In this document: positions 1-10,562 of the stretch, in pieces | How the letters are laid out: every line of letters begins with the position of its first letter | Numbering within the stretch: position 1 is the stretch's first letter | Made by a program: the position numbers and the translations under genes | The notes under the pieces: model-generated | The model's input: the letters and a program-made list of their open reading frames with translations, nothing else | What the model was told of the DNA's origin: nothing | Databases searched by the model: none | Assembly (NCBI RefSeq): GCF_027625935.1 | Contig: NZ_CP115300.1 | Span: forward strand, 8,122,001-8,186,000 | Direction of reading: 5' to 3' | Length of the DNA: 64,000 bases | Origin: Streptomyces camelliae | GTDB taxonomy: Bacteria > Actinomycetota > Actinomycetes > Streptomycetales > Streptomycetaceae

Positions 1-544
1 GCACGAACCGGTTGGCGAGCGGCGGGCTCAGTTCCCAGCCGTCGGCGGCCGAGGAGCGCGGGTTGGCGGCGGCCACGATCCGCACCCCGGCCGGCAGCCG
101 CAGCGCACCGATCCGCCGCTCCAGCACGAGCCGCAGCAGCGCCGCCTGCACGGCCGGGGGAGCGGTGGACAGCTCGTCCAGGAACAGCAGCCCCCGCCCG
201 GCGCGCACCAGCCGCACCGCCCAGTCCGGCGGTGCCATCGGCACGCCCTGTACGGCGGGATCGTCGCCCACGACGGGCAGCCCCGAGAAGTCGGACGGCT
301 CGTGCACGCTCGCGATCACGGTGGTCAGCGGCAGGTCCAGAGCGGCGGCGAGCTGGGTCAGCGCGGCCGTCTTGCCGATGCCGGGCTCACCCCACAGCAG
401 GACCGGGAGGTCGGCGGCGACGGCCAGGGTCAGTGCCTCCAGCTGGATGTCGGCGCGCGGCTCGGTGGTGGAGTCGCGGAGCAGGGTCAACAGGGTCTCG
501 GCTACGTCGAGTTGAGGGAGGACAGGCAGGGCGGAAGCAGTCAT
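1..544 (-). CDS. MoxR-family AAA+ ATPase (C-terminus beyond window edge)
   Basis: The visible 181 N-terminal residues carry a Walker A motif GEPGIGKT (residues 52-59) and a Walker B-type LLFLDEL (119-125), followed by AAANP, the usual sensor-1 stretch of MoxR ATPases. MoxR proteins use ATP hydrolysis as chaperone-like factors, often with a von Willebrand A partner. The ATG start lies 66 bp behind the stop of the upstream gene on the same strand, so the two probably form one transcript. The C-terminal half, including the lid domain, lies outside the window. The family is clear from the motifs; the client or process is unknown. Confidence 0.9.
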   Translation of the reverse strand, partial: MTASALPVLPQLDVAETLLTLLRDSTTEPRADIQLEALTLAVAADLPVLLWGEPGIGKTAALTQLAAALDLPLTTVIASVHEPSDFSGLPVVGDDPAVQGVPMAPPDWAVRLVRAGRGLLFLDELSTAPPAVQAALLRLVLERRIGALRLPAGVRIVAAANPRSSAADGWELSPPLANRFV

Positions 545-610
545 GTGGCATCACCTGAAGTCGGGAGAAGGGAAGGGGTTGGCGCCAACGGGGCAAGAAA
601 TAAAGGGCGT

Positions 611-2074
611 TCAGCGCAGACGGTTGGGCTGCCGGTGCCGGATCCGGTTGCGGTACGGGTCGGCCGGGGCGTGGGCGGGGCCGGTCAGGCCGGCCCGGTA
701 GAGACCGTGGGCGATGCGCCGTTCGGCCGCGGCCGCCAGTACGTCCCGCAGCGGACCGTCGCGCAGCACCGCCTGAGGACCCAGCAGTGCTTCGACCACG
801 GCCAGAGCCCCGGCGCTGTCGCCGTGGTCCAGCCGCTCGCGGACGCCGGTGAGGCAGTCCGGACGCCGGTGCGCCTCGTCGATGACCCGCAGGCAGGGCA
901 GCGCAGGACCGCCGAGCGAGGCCAGCAGCTCCTCGCGCCGGATCTCGTCCGGGGCGTGGTCCAGCGGGACCAGGACACCGTCGACCAGACCGATCCGGTG
1001 CCGCTCGCCCCGGCACGCCACGACATGGGCCCCGGCCACCGGATCGGCGTCGGGCGGCGGCCCCTGCGGCCGGTGGCCGGGGGCCAGCGCGGCGGCCACC
1101 AGGGGATGCAGCCGGTCCGGGCCGAGCAGCCCGGCCCGCAGCAACTCCAGATCGGGTGCCACCCAGGTCGCCGCGTCGGGCAGCACCGGCACGGCGCGCA
1201 GGCCGCCCGGCACGCGCTGGGCGACGATCCGCGGACAGAGCGCACCGCCGCCGTCCGTGACGAGGTGCGGGTGGTCACGGGGCCGTGGCCCGGACAGGCC
1301 GGGGAGCTCGTCGGCCGGGCCGACTGCGTGCCGGTGTCCGGTCGGCTCCGGGGTGTCGTCCGCGTCCACCGCCAGGATCAGCCGGTGCCGGCTGCCGAGC
1401 CGTACGGCGAAGACGCCGGCGGACCGTCCCTCGGCGCCCAGCAGGACACGCGCCTCGGCCGCCCACCGGCCCACGGCACAGCCCTGCTCCGGCGGCGCGA
1501 GCCCCAGCGGGTCGGCGTCCGGCGGCGCGGGCCCGCCGGCGCCCGAGCGGTCGCGCAGCTCGGCGGCCCTGCGGGCGTCCCACAGGTGCCGGTGCAGATC
1601 GAGCCGGTAGCGCCGGTTCGGGCGGGGATGCGGATGGCCGCCGCTGTGCGCACGGGCCGGATCCCACAGGGCGAGGCTGATCCGCTGGCCGGCATCGGCC
1701 CAGGCCGGCGGGGTACGGGCCACGAGATGCAGCGGACCGGCCCGGCCGGAGGTGCCGTACCGGGCCAGGGTGAGGGTCAGCCCCGGGCGCAGCAGCCCGT
1801 CGGGCGCGATCCTCGGCATGTGCCAGCGCAGCAGGTCGGGGGCGAGATGGCGGAGATCGGTGCGGAGCAGGGCCGCCAGTTCCCGGCCGTGGGCGCGGGC
1901 GACGGAACGCAGATCGAGGTCGACGTCGATCCGGGCGGCGGCGCAGGCCCCCGCCCAGTCCCCGACGGCACGGCGGCCGGCGGCCAGCTCGATCATGGAC
2001 GGTGGCACGGCGTACGCACGCACACGCTGCCACAGGGAAAGCCGGGTGTCCCGGTACGCGGTCGAGGTGGGCAT
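611..2074 (-). CDS. Conserved protein of unknown function, partner of MoxR ATPase
   Basis: A 487-residue Arg/Ala/Leu-rich soluble protein with no transmembrane segment, signal peptide or motif I recognise. It lies immediately upstream of the MoxR ATPase gene on the same strand and was probably co-transcribed with it. MoxR loci commonly encode a VWA protein and large uncharacterised partners, so a role as a MoxR partner or substrate is an inference from position only. I chose the ATG two codons inside the longer GTG start because the AAGGTGAG ribosome-binding sequence is 7 nt before the ATG but abuts the GTG. Confidence 0.7.
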   Translation of the reverse strand: MPTSTAYRDTRLSLWQRVRAYAVPPSMIELAAGRRAVGDWAGACAAARIDVDLDLRSVARAHGRELAALLRTDLRHLAPDLLRWHMPRIAPDGLLRPGLTLTLARYGTSGRAGPLHLVARTPPAWADAGQRISLALWDPARAHSGGHPHPRPNRRYRLDLHRHLWDARRAAELRDRSGAGGPAPPDADPLGLAPPEQGCAVGRWAAEARVLLGAEGRSAGVFAVRLGSRHRLILAVDADDTPEPTGHRHAVGPADELPGLSGPRPRDHPHLVTDGGGALCPRIVAQRVPGGLRAVPVLPDAATWVAPDLELLRAGLLGPDRLHPLVAAALAPGHRPQGPPPDADPVAGAHVVACRGERHRIGLVDGVLVPLDHAPDEIRREELLASLGGPALPCLRVIDEAHRRPDCLTGVRERLDHGDSAGALAVVEALLGPQAVLRDGPLRDVLAAAAERRIAHGLYRAGLTGPAHAPADPYRNRIRHRQPNRLR

Positions 2075-2274
2075 CAGCACTCACCTTGCGCGGACGGGAC
2101 CCCCAATCGCTGAGTCGAGTGAGTGGTCATCGCCGGGATCGTAACCACGGTCCGGGCCGGGCGGCACCTGTTTTTCCCGGCGGCCCCGGTACGGCGACCC
2201 CGCGCGGCCGTTGGGGTAGGGTGGCCGTCCGGTCGCGAACGGTCGCGGCCCCGATCGCCGAGGAGGTGGGACCC

Positions 2275-2337
2275 ATCACCGCTGTGTCAGCCGGGGTGCT
2301 CTCTCCTCAGGACGGCGCGGTGCACCGGCAGCGGTGA
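2275..2337 (+). other. Possible short leader ORF coupled to the methyltransferase start
   Basis: A reading frame of about 20 codons ends in a TGA whose bases overlap the GTG start of the next gene (GTGA). A strong Shine-Dalgarno (AGGAGG, 2261-2266) stands 8 nt before an ATC codon in this frame; the in-frame GTG at 2266 is too close to that site and the GTG at 2284 is rather far from it. This looks like translational coupling from a small leader peptide, possibly with a non-standard start. The peptide would begin (I/M)TAVSAGVLSPQDG. The start codon is uncertain. Confidence 0.3.
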
Positions 2338-3167
2338 CCGCGGGAGCGCCCATCCGGTATCGCGCTCCCGAAAGGCTCTCGCCCTCCGTGCTTTCCCCCT
2401 CTTCCCCTTCCGCCGTCGTCTCCGCGCTGCGCGCCGCCGGGTGCGTCTTCGCCGAGGACGAGGCCGAGTTGATCCTCGCCACCGCCCGCAGCGCCGAAGA
2501 GCTGACCTCGATGGTGGACCGGCGTGTCGCCGGGCTCCCGCTCGAACAGGTCCTCGGCTGGGCCGAGTTCCACGGTCTGCGCATCCACGTGGAACCGGGG
2601 GTGTTCGTGCCCCGCCGCCGTACCGAGTTCCTCGTCGGCCAGGCGCTGGCCCAGGCGCCGGACGCGTCCGTCGTCGTGGACCTGTGCTGCGGTTCCGGTG
2701 CCCTTGGCGCGGCCCTCGCCGCCGCCCTGGACGGTGCCGAGGTGCACGCCGCAGACATCGACCCGGCCGCCGTCCGCTGCGCCCGCCGCAACCTCGCGCC
2801 CTTCGGCGGCCGGGCGCACGAGGGCGACCTCTACGACGCCCTGCCCCCGCACGTGCGCGGCCGCGTCGACGTCCTCATGGCCAACGTGCCCTACGTCCCC
2901 ACCGCCGAGGTGCCGCTGCTGCCGGCCGAGGCCCGCGACCACGAGCCGCTGGTCGCGCTGGACGGCGGCGCGGACGGCCTCGACGTACTGCGCAGGGTCG
3001 CCGCCGGGGCGCGCGAGTGGCTCGCCCCGGGCGGCTGCCTGCTGACCGAGACCAGCGAACGCCAGGCACCGGCCGCAGTACAGGCCTTCGCCGACGCCGG
3101 TCTGACAGCGCGTCTGGCGGTGTCGGAGGAGCTGTACGCGCATGTGGTGATCGGTGAACTGCCGTAA
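2334..3167 (+). CDS. PrmC/HemK-like protein N5-glutamine methyltransferase
   Basis: SAM-dependent class I methyltransferase of 277 residues. The SAM-binding motif I DLCCGSG is at residues 116-122, and the NPPY-type catalytic motif appears as NVPY (184-187), a substitution seen in actinobacterial 'putative N5-glutamine methyltransferases'. The upstream FVPRRRTE segment (91-98) is also typical of the PrmC family. True PrmC methylates the GGQ glutamine of release factors; with NVPY this is more likely a paralogue with another glutamine substrate. The GTG start overlaps the stop of a possible leader ORF; a GTG at 2388 is an alternative. It converges with the SpoIIE phosphatase gene, with only 3 bp between the stops. 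Confidence 0.85.
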   Translation: MTAGAPIRYRAPERLSPSVLSPSSPSAVVSALRAAGCVFAEDEAELILATARSAEELTSMVDRRVAGLPLEQVLGWAEFHGLRIHVEPGVFVPRRRTEFLVGQALAQAPDASVVVDLCCGSGALGAALAAALDGAEVHAADIDPAAVRCARRNLAPFGGRAHEGDLYDALPPHVRGRVDVLMANVPYVPTAEVPLLPAEARDHEPLVALDGGADGLDVLRRVAAGAREWLAPGGCLLTETSERQAPAAVQAFADAGLTARLAVSEELYAHVVIGELP

Positions 3168-3170
3168 ACA

Positions 3171-5282
3171 TTAAGACAGTTGTTGTGCCCGAGCGATGAG
3201 CAGGGCCACGTCGTCGTGGTTGTCGGGGTGGTGCAGGGTCCGCAGGAGGAAGTCGCAGGTCTCCTCCAGCGGGCGTGCGGGGTCGTCGAGCAGGGACAGC
3301 AGGAAGTCCAGGCGCTCGTCCAGCGAGTGGCGGCGGGTCTCCACCAGCCCGTCGGTGTAGAACACCAGCTCGTCGCCGGGCTCGAAGTCGACGGCGACGG
3401 TGGAGAAGCCGACCCCGCCCACCCCCAGCGGCACCCCGGTGGGCAGGTCGAGCAGTTCCGGCGGCCGGCCGGGGCGGACCCGGACCGGCGGAAGATGGCC
3501 GGCGTTGGCGATCCGGCACTGCCGCAGATGCGGATCGTGGACCGCGTACACACAGGTCGCGATGGAGTGGTCCAGGGCCGACGTCGTGTTGTCCAGGTGC
3601 TCCAGCAGCAGCGCCGGGTCCAGGTCGAGGGCGGCCAGCGTGGTGGTCGCCGTACGCAGCCGGCCCATGGTGGCGGCCGCGCTGATACCGCTGCCCATCA
3701 CATCGCCCACCACGAGCGCGGTCTTGCCGCCCTCCAGCGGGATCACGTCGAACCAGTCGCCGCCGACCTCGCTGGTGGCCCCGGCCGGCTGATAGCGCGA
3801 AGCCACCTCCAGGCCGGTGGCGACCGGCGGATGACTGGGCAGCAGACTGCGCTGCAGGGTGAGGGCGGTGTTGCGGGCGTTCTGGTACCAGCGCGCGTTG
3901 TCGATCTGCACCGCCGCGCGGGCGGCCAGCTCCCGGGCGAGCAGGACGTCGTCCTCGTCGAACGGCGCCGGATTGCGGGTGCGTTTGAGGTCCAGGGCGC
4001 CGAGCACCTCGCCGCGCGCGATCAGCGGTACCGCGAGATACGAGTGCAGTCCCGCCCGGGCCAGCAGCGCGGCGGCCTCGGGGGAGCGGGCGATGCGCGG
4101 CAGGTCCTCGTCCTTGACCTGCCGCACCAGCACCGCCTCGCCGGAGCGCACGCACTCGGTGACCAGCCGGTCGGGTTCGTACGTCGCGATCCGGCCGGGC
4201 CGGTCGGCGGCCCGGAGCGCGTCGGAGCCGTCCTGCGGACGCACGGCGAGGGCACGCATCACCGCCGGCTCCGCCGGGCCCAGCGTGCTGCGCCGGCCCT
4301 CCACCACCGGGTCCAGCAGGTCCACGGCGGCCACGTCGGCGAGTTCCGGCACGGCGACATCGGCCAGCTCGCAGGCGGTGCGGTCCAGCTCCAGCGTCGT
4401 CCCGATCCGGGCGGAGGCGTCGGCGATGACCGCCAGCCGGCGCCGGGCCGCCTCGGCCTCCAGGGAGGCCCGGTGCTGCTCGGTGACGTCGACCATGGAG
4501 GCCGCGACGCCGAGCACGTTGCCGAGCGCGTCCTCCAGGCGGTACAGCGACAGCGACCAGGAGTGGTCCGCCTCCGGGTCGGCCGCGGTACGGCCGACCA
4601 CGAGCCGGTCGATCAGCGGCACCCCGGTGTCCAGCACCTGCCGGGCCTCCGCCTCCAGGACGTCGGCCTCCATCCGGGGCACCACCTCACGCAGCGGGCG
4701 CCCCACCTGCTCGGCGGCGGGGAGCCCGTTGATCCGCTCCAGCGCCGGGTTCACCGAGACGAACCGCAACTGCGGGTCCAGGACGGCGAGCCCACTCGGC
4801 GACTGCTTCACCACTCGCTCGGACAGCGCCACGTCCTGCTCCAGCCGCCGTACGGTCGACTGGTCGGCGGCGAGTCCGAGCGCGTACACGTCACCGCGGT
4901 CGTCCAGCAGCCGCATGTTGCGGAACTCCACCACGCGGGTGCTGCCGTCCTTGTGCCGAATGGGGAAGCCGCCGGCCCAGCTCTGCCCGGTGCGCATCAC
5001 ATCGGCGAAGAGCCTGCCGACCAGCTCGAAATGCCGCTCGTGGACCATGAGCCGGGCGGCGTACTGGCCGAGCGCCTCGCCCGCGCTGTACCCGAACAGC
5101 TCCTCGGCCTGCGGGCTCCACAGCACGATCCGGCCGTCGGTGTCCAGCACCACCGACGCCACGCCCAGCACGTCGAGCAGGCCGCCCGGCCGCACCGGGC
5201 CGCGCACCGGCTCGCCGCCCTGCGTCACCGGAGCCTCGGCTGCACCCATGCCCTGCACCGCCTTCGCCCGTCGGCTCGGCAC
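3171..5282 (-). CDS. PAS-PAS-GAF-SpoIIE (PP2C) serine phosphatase
   Basis: A 703-residue cytoplasmic signalling protein. Two PAS domains (about 30-145 and 150-270, the first with the sequence WSPQAEELFGYS) are followed by a GAF domain (about 285-460) and a C-terminal SpoIIE/PP2C phosphatase domain (about 485-700). The phosphatase domain has the metal-binding aspartates in GGDWFDV and VGDVMGSG and the terminal DDVALL. Such proteins dephosphorylate anti-sigma-factor antagonists in partner-switching networks in response to small ligands or redox signals. There is no C-terminal HATPase domain, unlike many Streptomyces relatives. The GTG start is preceded by GGGGGAC; an ATG at 5249 preceded by GAAGG is an alternative. 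Confidence 0.92.
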   Translation of the reverse strand: MPSRRAKAVQGMGAAEAPVTQGGEPVRGPVRPGGLLDVLGVASVVLDTDGRIVLWSPQAEELFGYSAGEALGQYAARLMVHERHFELVGRLFADVMRTGQSWAGGFPIRHKDGSTRVVEFRNMRLLDDRGDVYALGLAADQSTVRRLEQDVALSERVVKQSPSGLAVLDPQLRFVSVNPALERINGLPAAEQVGRPLREVVPRMEADVLEAEARQVLDTGVPLIDRLVVGRTAADPEADHSWSLSLYRLEDALGNVLGVAASMVDVTEQHRASLEAEAARRRLAVIADASARIGTTLELDRTACELADVAVPELADVAAVDLLDPVVEGRRSTLGPAEPAVMRALAVRPQDGSDALRAADRPGRIATYEPDRLVTECVRSGEAVLVRQVKDEDLPRIARSPEAAALLARAGLHSYLAVPLIARGEVLGALDLKRTRNPAPFDEDDVLLARELAARAAVQIDNARWYQNARNTALTLQRSLLPSHPPVATGLEVASRYQPAGATSEVGGDWFDVIPLEGGKTALVVGDVMGSGISAAATMGRLRTATTTLAALDLDPALLLEHLDNTTSALDHSIATCVYAVHDPHLRQCRIANAGHLPPVRVRPGRPPELLDLPTGVPLGVGGVGFSTVAVDFEPGDELVFYTDGLVETRRHSLDERLDFLLSLLDDPARPLEETCDFLLRTLHHPDNHDDVALLIARAQQLS

Positions 5283-5587
5283 GTCGTCCCCCGTGCCGGT
5301 TCCCCTTGGTCCACCGCGTCACACCCGACTCCCCGGCACCCTCGCCGGCTACCTCCACCATCTCTCACCACGGCGGCGCACGTCCGCGGAAGCCGCCGTG
5401 CCCGGCGTCCGCTCCCGCGCCGTCCCGCCGTGCCCCGCACGGGTTCCCGTCCCGCACATCCTGCACGCGCCGTGCGCGGGCCGGGAGAGTTCACGCTCAT
5501 GTTGCCGTATTGGTCTGTACATGACTATCGCGCCGCGCCAGACTGTCCGCCGACCGAGTACCCGTCCCCCCCGTCCGAGGAGTCGGC
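5283..5587. promoter_or_regulatory. Divergent intergenic region, 305 bp
   Basis: It lies between the 5' ends of the SpoIIE phosphatase gene and the secreted-protein gene and must hold promoters for both. It is unusually AT-rich near 5495-5530. A TGGTCTGTAC half-site resembles one arm of a DasR box, but the second arm does not match. No repeat, RNA or small gene was recognised. Confidence 0.4.
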
Positions 5588-6469
5588 ATGCCCGCGCCCG
5601 CCCGGCAACGTTGTCACGCAGTCCTCGCCGGACTCGTCACCCTGGCCACCGCCGCCGTCGTGTCCCTCGCCGCGCCGGCGCCGGCGTCCGCCGCCGACAC
5701 ATGGACGGAGACCGGCTCCGACCGCGCCGACCCGCTGACCGAGAGCCAGGGCCTGACCTCGGTGGAGGTCCCGGCGAACAGTCCCAACCGGTACACCGGC
5801 ATCGGCACCATCCCGATCGGCGTCTCCAGCCGGGGCTGGAACCACGTCGGCGACCCCGACGCCTCCTACAACGGCTACTACATCGAGCCCTATCAGGAGG
5901 ACTCCGGCAACGCGAAGATGTTCCGCGTGCAGGCGCCCGACGGCACCTGGTCGGAGTACGTGCACACCCTGAGCCCCGGCGAGGCGCTGAACAACTCCTG
6001 GGACGCGATCTCGCCCGACGGTCAGTGGATGCTCTCGGGCGAGTGGGGCACGATGAGCCGCCTGCTGGTCTTCCCGGCCCCGGGCGTCAATGCGAGCACC
6101 TCGCCCTCGGCCGACCTCCCGCTGGCCTCGAAGGTGAACCTGGACCACCCGGTCCGTGACGTCCAGGGCTGCGACTTCTCCGGCCCCACCACCCTGCTGT
6201 GCTCCTCGGACGACCCCGACGGCAGCCTCTTCGGCATGACCAAGCCGCTGCTCCGGATCGACCTGTCGGCCGCGCCGAACGGCTCCTCGGACGTCACCGG
6301 CCATGTCACCGCTCTGCGGCAGCTGCCGCTGCGCAGCTCCTGCTCGGGCACCTTCGAGGTGGAGGGCATCGACTACGACCGGCGCACCGGCATCCTGCGC
6401 GTGATCGTGATGTCGCCCGGCTTCTGCATCCTCACGGACAGCAAGACGTACAAGTTCTCGCGCGGCTGA
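5588..6469 (+). CDS. Secreted protein of unknown function
   Basis: A 293-residue protein with a clear N-terminal signal peptide: basic start, hydrophobic core AVLAGLVTLATAAVVSLA, and a likely signal-peptidase site after APASAA (residue about 36). The mature part is rich in Gly, Ser and aromatic residues and has four cysteines (CDFSG, LLCSS, SSCSG, GFCIL) that could form two disulfides. The repeated SPDG/DDPDG and W-rich segments suggest a beta-propeller-like fold, but I do not recognise the family. The ATG is preceded by GAGGAGTCGGC. It sits alone, divergent from the phosphatase gene. Confidence 0.75.
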   Translation: MPAPARQRCHAVLAGLVTLATAAVVSLAAPAPASAADTWTETGSDRADPLTESQGLTSVEVPANSPNRYTGIGTIPIGVSSRGWNHVGDPDASYNGYYIEPYQEDSGNAKMFRVQAPDGTWSEYVHTLSPGEALNNSWDAISPDGQWMLSGEWGTMSRLLVFPAPGVNASTSPSADLPLASKVNLDHPVRDVQGCDFSGPTTLLCSSDDPDGSLFGMTKPLLRIDLSAAPNGSSDVTGHVTALRQLPLRSSCSGTFEVEGIDYDRRTGILRVIVMSPGFCILTDSKTYKFSRG

Positions 6470-6575
6470 GCCCGGCTGGGGGTGTGCTCCGCGGCCGGTG
6501 GTGCTTTCCTGAGGATGGACGCGGTTCGGCGGGGTACCCCCTTCCACCGCAGCACGGCCACGAAAGGAGCGATCA

Positions 6576-6947
6576 ATGGCACACACGGAGCGGTCGCATC
6601 CGGAAACCGTCACGGTGGAGATCAGCGGCTCCAAGGAGGACGCCCGGATCGTCTTCGACGCCCTGAGGTCCTGCTTCGCTTCCGACCGGGGCGCGGACGA
6701 GGTGCCGCAGCAGCTCCACGAGGTCCGGCCGATGGTGTGGCTCGGCACGTACGACGTCGCGGACGAACACGTGCCGCACTGCGCGCCGGTCCACCTCGGC
6801 GCGTCCGTCCAGGCGGACGTCCAGGGCGGCTACTGGGCGGTGAACCGGTTCCGGCACACCCTGGACTCCATCTTCACCGTTCAGGAGACCTGCGCGGCCT
6901 CCGGCGACCAGGAGCGGGACCTGCATCTGCGCCTGGAGAGCGCCTGA
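6576..6947 (+). CDS. Small conserved protein of unknown function
   Basis: A 123-residue acidic soluble protein starting at an ATG with a strong AAAGGAG site 7 nt upstream. It has no membrane segment or signal peptide. The N-terminal TVTVEISGSKEDARIVFDALRSCF looks like a beta-alpha unit. Three cysteines and several histidines are present but no recognised metal motif. It has a Streptomyces-like composition, but I cannot assign a family or function. Confidence 0.65.
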   Translation: MAHTERSHPETVTVEISGSKEDARIVFDALRSCFASDRGADEVPQQLHEVRPMVWLGTYDVADEHVPHCAPVHLGASVQADVQGGYWAVNRFRHTLDSIFTVQETCAASGDQERDLHLRLESA

Positions 6948-7082
6948 CGCCGATCGCGCAGCGCGACGACAGCGCCCCGGCCGGCTCCTCGCCGTCCGGG
7001 GCGTACGTTCGCCGGATCCGTGCCGGTGTCCTCGCCTGTACATATGAGTGGTTACAGAGTGGCTGGGGTCACCCTCCGGCGG

Positions 7083-7102
7083 TTATGCAACTAGTTGCAT
7101 AA
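7083..7102. promoter_or_regulatory. Perfect 20-bp palindrome, probable PadR operator
   Basis: TTATGCAACTAGTTGCATAA is a perfect inverted repeat with no spacer, 55 bp before the fadH-like start codon. The ATGC...GCAT arms resemble the ATG(T/C)...(A/G)CAT arms of many PadR operators, and a PadR-family gene is encoded directly behind the reductase gene. Binding by that PadR protein is inferred from the position and the match. Confidence 0.75.
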
Positions 7103-9172
<2,070 letters not shown>

Positions 9173-9191
9173 GGCTCGTCCCACGCGTCCC

Positions 9192-9203
9192 TAGGATGGG
9201 CCC
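9192..9203 (+). promoter_or_regulatory. Possible -10 element for a leaderless padR transcript
   Basis: A TAGGAT hexamer (9192-9197) ends 6 nt before the padR ATG, the spacing expected for a leaderless mRNA starting at or next to the A of the ATG. No Shine-Dalgarno is visible before this start. This suggests padR has its own promoter in addition to any read-through from the reductase gene. Confidence 0.4.
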
Positions 9204-9749
9204 ATGTCACTCCCGCACGCGATCCTCACCGCCCTGCTGGAAAAGCCGTCGTCGGGACTGGAACTGACCCGCCGGTTCGACAAGTCGATCGGCTACTTCT
9301 GGTCCGCGACACACCAGCAGATCTATCGCGAGCTGGGGAAGCTGGAGGCCGAGGGGCTCATCCGCACCCTGCCGTCCGAACAGCCCGCCCGCGGGCAGAA
9401 GAAGAGCTACGAGGTGCTGCCCGCGGGCCGCGCCGAACTGGCCCGCTGGACCGCCGCCGCCCAGGACCCCAAGCCGCTGCGGGACACGCTCCTGCTCCGG
9501 CTGCGCGCGGCGGCGGTGGTCGGCACGGCGGGCCTGGGGGCGGACCTGCGCCGCCATCTGGAGCTGCACCGGCGCCAGTTGACCGAGTACCAGGAGATCG
9601 AGCAGCGCGACTTCCCACCGGACCGGGACGCCCCCGAGGACCGGCTGCGTCATCTCGTGCTGCGCGCCGGCATCGACCTGGAGACGTTCTGGACCCAGTG
9701 GCTCACCCATGCCCTGACGGAGTTCGACGACCTGCCCGACGCCGGCTGA
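9204..9749 (+). CDS. PadR-family transcriptional regulator
   Basis: A 181-residue protein with the N-terminal PadR winged helix (LPHAILTALLEKPSSGLELTRRF, then HQQIYRELGKLEAEGLI) and the helical Vir C-terminal domain (about 95-175) used for dimerisation. PadR proteins are usually repressors released by small phenolic or lipid-like ligands. The gene follows the FadH-like gene by 31 bp and no other target is nearby, so it probably represses that gene through the palindrome at 7083-7102. No Shine-Dalgarno is seen, consistent with leaderless translation. Confidence 0.9.
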   Translation: MSLPHAILTALLEKPSSGLELTRRFDKSIGYFWSATHQQIYRELGKLEAEGLIRTLPSEQPARGQKKSYEVLPAGRAELARWTAAAQDPKPLRDTLLLRLRAAAVVGTAGLGADLRRHLELHRRQLTEYQEIEQRDFPPDRDAPEDRLRHLVLRAGIDLETFWTQWLTHALTEFDDLPDAG

Positions 9750-9791
9750 GCCCCGCGCTGAGCCGGTACGGCCGTGCCCTCGGCGCGTTGC

Positions 9792-10331
9792 TCAGAGCCG
9801 GTACGGCTTCGAACGGCGGCGAAGGTACCACCCCGTGGCGATCACGCCGCTCCCGACCAGCGCCGCGCCGAGGCCCAGCGTCAGCGGGCCGTAGTCCCGG
9901 GCGGCGCCGCCCAGGCCGCCCAGCACACCGCGGGACGGGGCCGGCGAGGACGTGGCGGAGATCGTCGCCGCCGAGGGCGAGGAGACGACCACCGACTGGG
10001 TGCCCGCCGTGCTGCCGCTGGAGCAGACCACGACCACCGTGTACGTCCCCGGGCTCACTCCCGGCCAGGCCGCGGACTGGCTGACGGTCGTGCCCGCCAG
10101 GGCCATCTGCCGGCCCTGCGCGAAGTTCGCCTGCCGACTGGTGAGCAGGGCCGCCTTGCCCCAGCTGCCGTTGATCTGCGCGCACGCGCCGGTCACCACC
10201 GAGACGGTGGAGCCGGTGGTACTGACGGAGATACCCGAGGCGGCGGTGGACGGACCGGCGAGGACGACGGGCAGCGCGGCGGCGGCCACCAGGGCCGGAC
10301 CGGTGCGCAGGAGGAGTCGCGAGGTGTGCAT
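9792..10331 (-). CDS. Secreted, C-terminally membrane-anchored protein
   Basis: A 179-residue protein with a signal peptide (MHTSRLLLRTG..., cleavage after about residue 31), a Ser/Thr/Val-rich extracellular domain with two cysteines (GACAQ and VVCSS) likely forming a disulfide, a Ser/Pro-rich linker and a C-terminal transmembrane helix (LTLGLGAALVGSGVIATGWYL) followed by RRRSK. The tail is sortase-like in layout but lacks an LPxTG, so direct membrane anchoring is more likely. The start was chosen at the ATG with GGAGG 8 nt upstream rather than an extended frame. Function unknown. Confidence 0.75.
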   Translation of the reverse strand: MHTSRLLLRTGPALVAAAALPVVLAGPSTAASGISVSTTGSTVSVVTGACAQINGSWGKAALLTSRQANFAQGRQMALAGTTVSQSAAWPGVSPGTYTVVVVCSSGSTAGTQSVVVSSPSAATISATSSPAPSRGVLGGLGGAARDYGPLTLGLGAALVGSGVIATGWYLRRRSKPYRL

Positions 10332-10562
10332 GGGCTGGCCTCCGGCGGCACGGTCGGCGGTACGTCCCATGCGCCGCCGAGGGTCGGGAAACGTCCGTGC
10401 TGCCTGGTCAGCAGCCAACGCGGCCACGGGGGTGCGCGCACCTGGGAGACAGCCGGTCAGGTGACGGTTTCCTTCGTGCGGCGCAGGCTGGGTGGGGCCG
10501 GGCCGCCCGCCATCACCGGCGGCGGCGGACGCGCGGCCTCACTCACCCGTCGTCACGATCCG

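Noticed and set aside
302..2113. 603-codon plus-strand ORF opposite the MoxR partner
   Set aside because: It is the antisense shadow of real genes; composition is Gly/Gln/Arg-rich and no family resemblance is seen.
5509..5525. DasR-like box before the secreted protein gene
   Set aside because: Only the TGGTCT arm fits ACTGGTCTAGACCACT; the second arm has too many mismatches.
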